In this document: piece after piece, positions 6,186 through 12,880 of the stretch
Numbering within the stretch: position 1 is the first letter of the stretch
Layout of the letters: each line of letters begins with the position of its first letter
NCBI GenBank assembly: GCA_005791575.1
Contig: SXWA01000004.1
Span: 1-61,811, forward strand
DNA: 61,811 nucleotides
Direction of reading: 5' to 3'
From: Planctomycetaceae bacterium
GTDB lineage: Bacteria > Planctomycetota > Planctomycetia > Pirellulales > UBA1268
Made by a program: the position numbers and the translations under genes
Notes under the pieces: generated by a model
What the model was told of the DNA's origin: nothing
Seen by the model: only the letters and a program-made list of their open reading frames with translations
The model's database searches: none

Positions 6186-7835
6186 ATGCCCAGCCTCCGC
6201 GCAATGTTCCCGTGTTCTGCCCTGCTCCCGTGCCTCGCGATCGCCACGCTGCTGCCGGCGGCCGTGGCACCGGCGGCGCGGGCCCAGGAACCCCGCCAGC
6301 GCGAGGTGATCGCCGTCATCGCGCTCGACAGCTACGGCGACGTGAAAAAACAGCTCTCGTGGCTCGGTCCGCACCTCGACAACCCCAATCTCGCCGGCTT
6401 CCTCGAATCGTCGCTCCTCCTCGCGACCCAGGGCCGGGGGCTCGCCGGGCTCGACGTCCGGCGCCCGATCGGCGTGGTGGTGACCAGCGACGGAGCCGAC
6501 ATCGCCGCCCACGGCATGCTCCCGGTGAAGGACCTCGACAAGCTCCTCGATTCGCTCCAGGGGGTGACCGGGCGGGTGGAGAAGTCGGGAGAGCGGCGGC
6601 GTCTGTCCCTCAACGGCGGCATGGACGTGGACGTTGTCGAGCGTGAGGGATGGGCGATCATCGGCCAGGCCGGCAGCCAGGCCCCTGCGGCCGATCCGCT
6701 CGCCATCCTCGAGCCGCTCGCCGGGGAATACTCCCTCGTCATCAAGGCGTTCCCCAGCCGGCTTCCCGAGGGAATCAAGGCGCTGCTGCAAAACGCGCTG
6801 CGCCAACTCGCGCAGTCGGCCGCCGCCGAGGGCCGCGCGGTCGATGCCGATGCCCTTGCGGCCGCCATCGACGGGATCGGCGGCCTCGAGTCGCTCCTCG
6901 TCGGCCTGGGGATCGACGATGGGAAGAACCGGATCTTCCTCGAGAACCGTGCCGTGGCACTGACCGGCAATGAGGCTGCGGGAACAGGGCCACTCACCGT
7001 GGGCCGCGTGCCGACTGCCGACGGTGGTCCCGCCGCCGTGCGGGCCGAGATGGCGCAGTCGCTCTCCGACTCTGAGCAGCGCCGTGTGCTGGCGCTGCTC
7101 GACGGGGCCTTGCCGGGCGCCGATGCCGACCAGGCGGGGCGGATCATCGGCGGTGTCGTCCGCGCCATCGCCAGGGCCATGGTCAGTTCGGGGGCGATCG
7201 ACGGGGCGCTGACGCTCGACACGTCGGCGAAGGAACGGGGGCCAACCCTCTCGGCGGGGATGCGGGTCAAGGACGGCGCGGCGCTCGAGAAGCAGGTGAA
7301 GGAACTGCTCGGTCCCGGTGCCGGCCTGCCGGGATCGGTGGACGTGCGGTTCGACGCCGGCAAGGCGGGCGATGCCAACCTCCACACCGTGGCGGTCGAT
7401 CTCGGCGGCACGCCGGGGTCGGAGATGCTCGGCCGCCCGCTCGCATTCACCCTCGCCGTCGCCCCCGGCTACGCCTACCTGCTCGAGGGTGGCGACGCGA
7501 AGAGCCGCCTCGCCGACCTGCAGAAGGGGACCGGACGACCGGTGAGCGGTGCCCCGAGTGGCGTGACGCTCAAAGTCGCCCTCGACGAATTGCTCTCCTT
7601 CGCCGCCACGAAGGCGGGCGGGGAGATGGCGAACAAGGCGGCGGCGCGTGCCGCCAGCCTCCTCGATACCGATGCCGAGTCGGCCCTCGTGCAGCTGGCG
7701 ATCAGTCCGATCGACCGCGGCGTGGCGACCCGGCTGTCGCTCGGCGCCGGGGTGCTGCGCGGTCTGGCCACGCTCTCGAGCGAGGCCGCGGCGGCGGGGA
7801 TCGGACTGCCGGTGCCGGATGGGCTCGGTCGCTGA
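6186..7835 (+). CDS. Large exported protein of unknown function
   Basis: 549 residues starting with a clear signal peptide (MPSLRAMFPCSALLPCL, cleavage near ARAQEP at about 33-36). The mature part has no cysteine pattern, metal motif or membrane helix. It reads as several alternating alpha/beta segments, with an internal resemblance between the N-terminal part (IAVIALDSYGDVKKQLSWLG) and later segments describing repeated beta sheets. Similar exported proteins are common in planctomycetes and have no assigned role. The start is fixed by the signal peptide; the upstream frame runs into repeat copy C. Translation of lysA begins 77 bp downstream. Confidence 0.75.
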   Translation: MPSLRAMFPCSALLPCLAIATLLPAAVAPAARAQEPRQREVIAVIALDSYGDVKKQLSWLGPHLDNPNLAGFLESSLLLATQGRGLAGLDVRRPIGVVVTSDGADIAAHGMLPVKDLDKLLDSLQGVTGRVEKSGERRRLSLNGGMDVDVVEREGWAIIGQAGSQAPAADPLAILEPLAGEYSLVIKAFPSRLPEGIKALLQNALRQLAQSAAAEGRAVDADALAAAIDGIGGLESLLVGLGIDDGKNRIFLENRAVALTGNEAAGTGPLTVGRVPTADGGPAAVRAEMAQSLSDSEQRRVLALLDGALPGADADQAGRIIGGVVRAIARAMVSSGAIDGALTLDTSAKERGPTLSAGMRVKDGAALEKQVKELLGPGAGLPGSVDVRFDAGKAGDANLHTVAVDLGGTPGSEMLGRPLAFTLAVAPGYAYLLEGGDAKSRLADLQKGTGRPVSGAPSGVTLKVALDELLSFAATKAGGEMANKAAARAASLLDTDAESALVQLAISPIDRGVATRLSLGAGVLRGLATLSSEAAAAGIGLPVPDGLGR

Positions 7836-7912
7836 AATGACGCCTCGCCCCGCCCCCCAGCCCTCGCCCCGCCCCAGGGCCGGATGCACGCCCTCTCGAG
7901 GATGCACTTCCG

Positions 7913-9229
7913 ATGGTGAACTCCCCGTCGGCCGCTGATCCGGCCGCCGCACTGGTGCGCCGCACGATCGCCGGCGTCTCTGTGGCCGAGCTGGCCCAGG
8001 CCCATGGCACGCCGCTCTACGTCTACGACGCCGCGACGATCCGGCGGCGCTGCCGGGACCTCGCGCGGTGGGACACCGTGCGCTTCGCCCAGAAGGCCTG
8101 CTCCAACATCGCCGTCCTCGATCTCGTGCGGCGCGAGGGGGTGCTCGTCGATGCCGTCAGTGCCGGGGAGATCCACCGGGCGCTGGCGGCCGGTTACCCA
8201 GCGGCGACACCACGGGGGACGGCCGACGACCTGCCGCCAGCCCATCCCATCGTCTATACCGCCGATATCTTCGACCGTGAGAGCCTCGAAGTGGTCGTCC
8301 GGCACGGTATCCACGTCAACTGCGGTTCCAGCGACATGCTCGAGCAACTCTCCGCCCGGATGCCGGGGGCGGAGGTGACGCTGCGGGTCAATCCCGGGTT
8401 CGGTCACGGCCCCAGCCAGAAGACCAACACCGGCGGGGAAGGCTCGAAGCACGGGATCTGGCACGCCGACGTGCCCGATGCGCTGCGGCGGGCGGAATGG
8501 TCCGGACTGGCGGTCACCGGCCTCCACATGCACATCGGCAGTGGCACCGACCTGGCGCACCTGGCGGAGGTCGCCGGGGCGCTCGAGCGTGTGGCGGAGG
8601 AGATCGGCCGGTCGCTGACCACGATCAGCGCCGGCGGCGGCCTTCCGGTGCCCTACCGCCCCGGCGAGGTGCATGCCGACCTGGGGGGCTACTTCGACCT
8701 CTGGGACGCCACGCGCCGCCGCCTCGAGGCCCGGTTCGGCCATCGGCTGCGCCTCGAGCTGGAGCCGGGGCGCTACCTGACTGCAGAAGCCGGCTTCCTC
8801 GTGACCGAGATCCGCGCCGTGAAGCGGCAGGGCAGCCGCACCTACCTGCTGGTCGATGCCGGCTTCAACACGCTCGCCCGCCCGGTGATGTACGGGGCCT
8901 ACCACCCGATGAGCCTCTGCCCGTGCGATCCGCTCGTCGCCGAGGGCCCGGCACCCCGTTCCACGGAGGTGGCGGTCGGGGGACCGCTGTGCGAATCGGG
9001 CGACATCTTCACCCAGACCGACGGCGGGTTCGTGGCGACCCGCCCCCTCCCCGAGGCGGCGGTCGGCGACCTGCTGGTGATCGAGGTGGCCGGCGCCTAC
9101 GGGTTCGTGATGGCGAGCAACTACAACTCGAAACCGCTGCCCGCGGAGGTGCTCGTCGATGGGGGATACGGTCGGCTCGTCCGCCGCCGCCAGTCGGTCG
9201 GCGATCTGGTGAGTGGCGAGACGGTCTGA
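7913..9229 (+). CDS. lysA: Diaminopimelate decarboxylase
   Basis: 438 residues. It converts meso-diaminopimelate to L-lysine, the last step of lysine synthesis, in the cytosol with PLP. The fold-type III barrel begins with the PLP lysine in RFAQKACSN, followed by the glycine-rich phosphate loop SAGGGL, HMHIGSG, the EPGR phosphate motif and the CESGD active-site motif near residue 363. The motif spellings, such as FAQKACSN and NPGFGHGPSQKTNTGGEGSK, follow the E. coli LysA type closely and not the shorter YAVKAN type, a possible sign of exchange with proteobacteria. No other lysine gene is nearby. A rho-independent terminator candidate follows at 9295-9323. Confidence 0.93.
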   Translation: MVNSPSAADPAAALVRRTIAGVSVAELAQAHGTPLYVYDAATIRRRCRDLARWDTVRFAQKACSNIAVLDLVRREGVLVDAVSAGEIHRALAAGYPAATPRGTADDLPPAHPIVYTADIFDRESLEVVVRHGIHVNCGSSDMLEQLSARMPGAEVTLRVNPGFGHGPSQKTNTGGEGSKHGIWHADVPDALRRAEWSGLAVTGLHMHIGSGTDLAHLAEVAGALERVAEEIGRSLTTISAGGGLPVPYRPGEVHADLGGYFDLWDATRRRLEARFGHRLRLELEPGRYLTAEAGFLVTEIRAVKRQGSRTYLLVDAGFNTLARPVMYGAYHPMSLCPCDPLVAEGPAPRSTEVAVGGPLCESGDIFTQTDGGFVATRPLPEAAVGDLLVIEVAGAYGFVMASNYNSKPLPAEVLVDGGYGRLVRRRQSVGDLVSGETV

Positions 9230-9294
9230 CCGACCGGTTCCTCGGGGGGCGAGCGGCGGCGTGGAAAACGGGGCCGTTTCCCGGTGGAAAGTCC

Positions 9295-9323
9295 GCCGCG
9301 GATTCCGCCGCGGCCCTTTTTTT
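9295..9323 (+). terminator. Rho-independent terminator candidate after lysA
   Basis: Stem GCCGCGG (9295-9301) pairs with CCGCGGC (9308-9314), loop of six bases, followed after two C by seven T (9317-9323). It lies 65 bp after the lysA stop and before the ferredoxin gene. T runs are rare in this G+C-rich sequence, which strengthens the call. Confidence 0.65.
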
Positions 9324-9411
9324 CCCGATCAGCCCAGTTTGGTCGGGCCGGACATGACGGCTAGAATCGTGTCAGTGCAGTCCTCCGCTCCCCCTGGACG
9401 ATCCCCTTGCC

Positions 9412-9807
9412 ATGGCCAAAGCCGGACCCCGCAAGAAACTGCCGAAGGAACTGGCCGTGATCACGGCCGACAACTGCACCGGGTGCGAGTCGTGCCTGGA
9501 GGTCTGCCCGGTCGATTGCATCATCAAGGTGCAGCAGTACGACCAGTTCCACAACCTGCAGAGCTGGTGCGAGATCGACGTCGAGCGGTGCGTGGGCTGC
9601 GAGGTCTGCGTCCACATCCCGGGAAAGAAGTCGAATCCCTACGACCTCAAGGTTTGTCCCTGGGATGCGATCGAGATGGTACCGACGGAGATGGTGGCCA
9701 TCGCCGTGGCCCAGAGTGGCGGCCCTCCCGAATATGTCGAGGCCAACTGGGATCGGCTCGTCGGCAACGCCCAGCGGCTCGTCGAGATGAAGGTCGCCAC
9801 CGGCTGA
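9412..9807 (+). CDS. Two-cluster 4Fe-4S ferredoxin
   Basis: 131 residues, cytosolic electron carrier. The first cluster motif is the classical CTGCESCLEVCP (C-x2-C-x2-C-x3-C-P). The second is stretched: CVGCEVC is followed by a 15-residue insertion (VHIPGKKSNPYDLKV) before the final CP, so the fourth cysteine is far from the third. A C-terminal extension of about 40 residues (ending VEMKVATG) follows. No partner oxidoreductase is adjacent, so the redox partner is unknown. Downstream lies a tandem-repeat stretch. The ferredoxin call is secure; the pathway is not known. Confidence 0.88.
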   Translation: MAKAGPRKKLPKELAVITADNCTGCESCLEVCPVDCIIKVQQYDQFHNLQSWCEIDVERCVGCEVCVHIPGKKSNPYDLKVCPWDAIEMVPTEMVAIAVAQSGGPPEYVEANWDRLVGNAQRLVEMKVATG

Positions 9808-9901
9808 GCGGGCCCGTGTTCCCGCGGGCCCGTGTTCCCGCGGGCCCGTGGTGGGCTCACGGTGGGTGCCCCACGGGGCTCACGGTGGGTGCCCCACGGG
9901 G
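9808..9901 (+). repeat. Two back-to-back short tandem repeats after the ferredoxin gene
   Basis: Starting one base after the ferredoxin stop: a 16-bp unit GCGGGCCCGTGTTCCC at 9808-9823 and 9824-9839 with a third diverged copy at 9840-9855, then a 23-bp unit at 9856-9878 and 9879-9901, identical in both copies. The 23-bp unit contains GTGGGTGCCCCAC, a 5-bp stem with a three-base loop, so each copy can form a hairpin. It could serve as a terminator or be replication slippage. There are no spacers, so this is not CRISPR. Confidence 0.85.
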
Positions 9902-9999
9902 GAGCGATGGGGGAGAGCCAGCCGTTGGTTTGACGACCGGCCAGCCAGCGCTTTACAACGGTACGGACGTACACATCATCCGTCTCGCCGGGTGCTGCG

Positions 10000-11199
10000 A
10001 TGGCCCCTCCCCCCTCGTCTGAACCTGCCCACCCATCCGCCAACGGTTCCACCTCCGGAAGCGATGGCGCCGCCCACGCACCCGGCATGCTGCGCGACCA
10101 TGTCCGCTTGGCGTGCGTGCCGGGAATCGGCTCCCGCCTGCGGCGCCTGCTCCTCGAGCGGTTCGGTTCACCGGCAGCGGTGTTCGCGGCAGCACCCGCC
10201 GACATCATCGGCATCGGTCGGATCAGCCGTCGTTTGGCGACCGATCTTCCCCGGCTGGTCAGCGAGTCGGACGCCGACGCACTCCTCGGGATCTGTCACC
10301 GGGAGGGAGTCCGCATCCTGCTCGAGGGTGATCGCGACTACCCACCCCTGCTCGCCCGGATCCCCGACCCTCCCGGAGTGCTGTTCGTGCGCGGCGGTTT
10401 CGCCCCCAGCGATGCGCTGGCGGTGGCGATCGTCGGCAGCCGTCACGCGACCGACTACGGCATGCGGGTCGCCGGCCAACTCGCCGGCGGACTTTCCCGG
10501 GCCGGCTACACGGTCGTCAGCGGACTGGCCCGCGGCATCGACGCCGCAGCCCACCGCGGGGCGCTCGCCGCCGGCGGGCGGACGATCGCCGTGCTCGGCA
10601 GTGGCGTGCTGGAGGTCTACCCACCGGAGCATCGTGGACTGGCCGAGGAGGTCATCGCCCACGGGGCCCTGCTGAGCGAAGCGCCGCCGCTGGCGGAACC
10701 GCATCCCGGGGCATTCCCCCAACGCAACCGGATCGTGTCGGGGCTGTCGCTCGGCACGGTCGTGGTGCAGGCCTCGGGGCGCTCCGGCGCCCTGATCACC
10801 GCCCGCCTCGCCACGGAGCAGGGGCGGGAGGTGTTCGCCGTCCCGGGGCCGATCGACTGCCGGATGTCGCTGGGCTGCCACGATCTGCTCCGCGACGGGG
10901 CGACCCTCGTGTCGAGCGTCGACGACATCCTGGCGGAGCTCGGCCCACTGTTCGAGACCGCCACATCGGCCGCCGGCGACATGGTGGAAAGCCCCGCCGA
11001 ATTGGCCCTCGACGAACAGGAGCGGACGGTCCTGAAGGCGATCGCACCGGCAGGGAGCCGTCGGGGCGAGCCACGGCTTGTCGACGATGTGGTCGATTCC
11101 ACCGGCCTGGCGGCATCGCAGGTGCTCGCGACGATCGGCGTGCTGGAGATGCGACGGCTGGTGAAACGCCTCCCGGGCAACCGCGTGGCGCGGGCCTGA
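10000..11199 (+). CDS. dprA: DNA-processing protein A (natural transformation)
   Basis: 399 residues. DprA/Smf binds incoming single-stranded DNA and loads RecA during transformation. The N-terminal helical region (VRLACVPGIGSRLRRLLLE) is followed by the Rossmann core with the family motifs VAIVGSRHATDYG, VSGLARGIDAAAHRGAL, GSGVLEVYPPEH and FPQRNRIVSGLS, and a C-terminal winged-helix-like segment from about residue 335. The first 29 residues are low complexity; an alternative ATG at 10087 (MLRDHV) would match family length better. It stands alone, with prfB 119 bp downstream. It shares the LOG/SLOG superfamily fold with the 3179-4924 gene, but the sequences are unrelated in role. Confidence 0.9.
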   Translation: MAPPPSSEPAHPSANGSTSGSDGAAHAPGMLRDHVRLACVPGIGSRLRRLLLERFGSPAAVFAAAPADIIGIGRISRRLATDLPRLVSESDADALLGICHREGVRILLEGDRDYPPLLARIPDPPGVLFVRGGFAPSDALAVAIVGSRHATDYGMRVAGQLAGGLSRAGYTVVSGLARGIDAAAHRGALAAGGRTIAVLGSGVLEVYPPEHRGLAEEVIAHGALLSEAPPLAEPHPGAFPQRNRIVSGLSLGTVVVQASGRSGALITARLATEQGREVFAVPGPIDCRMSLGCHDLLRDGATLVSSVDDILAELGPLFETATSAAGDMVESPAELALDEQERTVLKAIAPAGSRRGEPRLVDDVVDSTGLAASQVLATIGVLEMRRLVKRLPGNRVARA

Positions 11200-11317
11200 A
11201 GTCGGCCCTGCCGTGACGCGACGGCGCGATTGGCCATGGCACGGCAGCGCGATGGCATCGCAGGCGGGTCCGGTCGCGGGCTTGGCCATCCCCGCGGGGG
11301 GCCGTACACTTCACCCC

Positions 11318-12449
11318 ATGGATACTGCACTCCACACCCGTTCCAGCTTGATCCGCGCCCGGCTCCTCCAGCTCCGAGACTCTCTTTGACTGGGAAGGGC
11401 GCAAAAAGCACGCTGCGCGGATCGAGGAGGCGATGTCGCAGGCCGGATTCTGGGACAACCAGGAGAGGGCCCAGGCCACCGTCGCCGAGCTGAAGGCGGT
11501 CAACGCGGTCCTCAAGCCGCTCGACGAAGCGCTCGCGGCCAGTAGCGATCTGGAGGCGCTCGAGGAACTCGCCCGCGAGGACGAGTCGCTCGAGGGAGAA
11601 CTTCTCCGGGAGGCCGACTCGCTCGACAAGAAGGTCGCGGCGCTGGAACTGGCCTCGCTGCTCTCCGGCCCACATGACGGGTCGGATGCCCTGCTGAGTT
11701 TCAACGCCCGCGATGGTGGCACCGACGCCAACGACTGGGCGGAGATGCTCCTGCGGATGTATTCCTCCTGGGCCGCCAAGCACGACTTCGCCGTCGAGCT
11801 GCTCGACCGGCAGGACGACGAGGTGGCTGGAATCCAAAGTGCCACGATCGCCATCCGTGGTCCCTGGGCCTACGGCTACCTGAAGGGGGAATCGGGCATC
11901 CACCGCCTGGTGCGCATCAGTCCCTTCAATTCCGAGGGCAAGCGGCAGACGAGCTTCGCCGCCGTCGACGTGGCCCCGGAGATCCCCGACGACGACACCG
12001 AGGTGGAGATCGCCGACGCCGACATCCGCGAGGACGTGTTCCGGGCGAGTGGTGCCGGTGGCCAGCATGTCAACAAGACATCGAGCGCCATCCGCATCAC
12101 CCACTTCCCGACCGGCATCGTCGTGCAGTGCCAGAGCGAGCGCAGCCAGCACAAGAACCGGGCCACGGCGATGAAGATGCTCCGGGCCCGCATCGCGCGG
12201 ATCCAGGAGGAGAAGCGCGAGGCCGAGAAGCACGCCCAACACCAGTCGAAGCCGAAGACCGGGTTCGGGTCGCAGATCCGCAACTACTTTCTCCACCCCG
12301 ACCAGCGGGTCAAGGACCAGCGGACCGGCCATTACGTCGGGAGTTTCCAGAGCGTCCTCGACGGCAACCTCGACGGGTTCCTCGATGCCTACCTCCGCTG
12401 GCAGGCTTCCGGATCGGCCCCCGATGCGGGCGGCGGCGACGACGCGTGA
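11318..12449 (+). CDS. prfB: Peptide chain release factor 2, expressed by programmed +1 frameshift
   Basis: Two frames joined at 11386/11388: 23 codons from the ATG at 11318 to CTT, then a UGA, then 353 codons in the +1 frame, giving 376 residues. RF2 ends translation at UAA and UGA. The SPF codon-recognition tripeptide is seen in RISPFNSEGKRQTSF, and the GGQ catalytic motif in GAGGQHVNKT. The shift site CTTTGAC is the textbook prfB autoregulation signal: low RF2 lets ribosomes slip past the UGA. A single-frame reading would wrongly start at 11433 and lose the N-terminal part. The GGGGG-like internal Shine-Dalgarno of E. coli is not obvious here. Confidence 0.93.
11384..11390 (+). promoter_or_regulatory. 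prfB: prfB programmed frameshift site
   Basis: CTT TGA C: CTT is codon 23 and TGA (11387-11389) is codon 24 of the first frame; sliding forward by one base gives GAC (11388-11390) and the RF2 body. The upstream spacer is CTCCGAGACTCT, with only a weak purine patch (CGAGA) where E. coli has AGGGGG. Confidence 0.92.
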
Positions 12450-12604
12450 GCCGGATCTCCCGCTTCCCGGCCTCCCCTTGCCGCTTCGGCGGTCGGGCAT
12501 TCGTCGCCCCTCCAGGGTGCGAATCCCCACCGGGACTGCTGGACGCCCGGCGCCAGCGGGGCTAGCATCTTGGGGTCGCGAACGTCGGATCCCGAAGGAA
12601 ACCC

Positions 12605-12826
12605 ATGGCGGAAAAAGAACAGGCGCTCGAAGTCGAGGGCGTGGTCACGCAGGCCCTTGCCAATACCCGCTTCCGCGTGCAGATCACCGGGGGGCATGTT
12701 GTCAACGCGCACGTCGCGGGAAAGATGCGCAAGAACTTCATCCGCATCGTGCCGGGCGACAAAGTGAAGGTCGAACTCTCTCCCTACGACCTCACCAAGG
12801 GACGGATCACGTTTCGCGAGCGCTGA
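12605..12826 (+). CDS. infA: Translation initiation factor IF-1
   Basis: 73 residues, an almost standard-length S1/OB-fold IF-1 that binds the ribosomal A site during initiation. Typical elements are [38 protein letters not shown] and the C-terminal [15 protein letters not shown]. The ATG at 12605 gives MAEKEQALE. The 155 bp between prfB and infA hold no recognised gene and presumably the infA promoter. The gene is convergent with tex, 54 bp apart, and is not embedded in a ribosomal protein operon, as is frequent in planctomycetes. Confidence 0.95.
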   Translation: MAEKEQALEVEGVVTQALANTRFRVQITGGHVVNAHVAGKMRKNFIRIVPGDKVKVELSPYDLTKGRITFRER

Positions 12827-12880
12827 TCTCGGGCCTCCCGCATTGACGACGGGTCGCGAGCATTTGGCCCTGGGGCCAAG

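Noticed and set aside
5977..6270. N-terminal extension of the M50 protease through repeat copy C
   Set aside because: The added residues match translations of the other repeat copies, so the ATG at 5976 is the start.
9808..9901. CRISPR-like repeat array
   Set aside because: Units are contiguous with no spacers and no cas genes nearby; same for 30677-30721.
10000..11199. DprA as part of the SLOG defence system
   Set aside because: It shares only the fold; motifs are those of ordinary transformation DprA, and it lies 5 kb away with housekeeping genes.
11318..11389. prfB as a pseudogene because of the early TGA
   Set aside because: The stop sits in the conserved CTTTGAC frameshift site and the +1 frame continues RF2 exactly.
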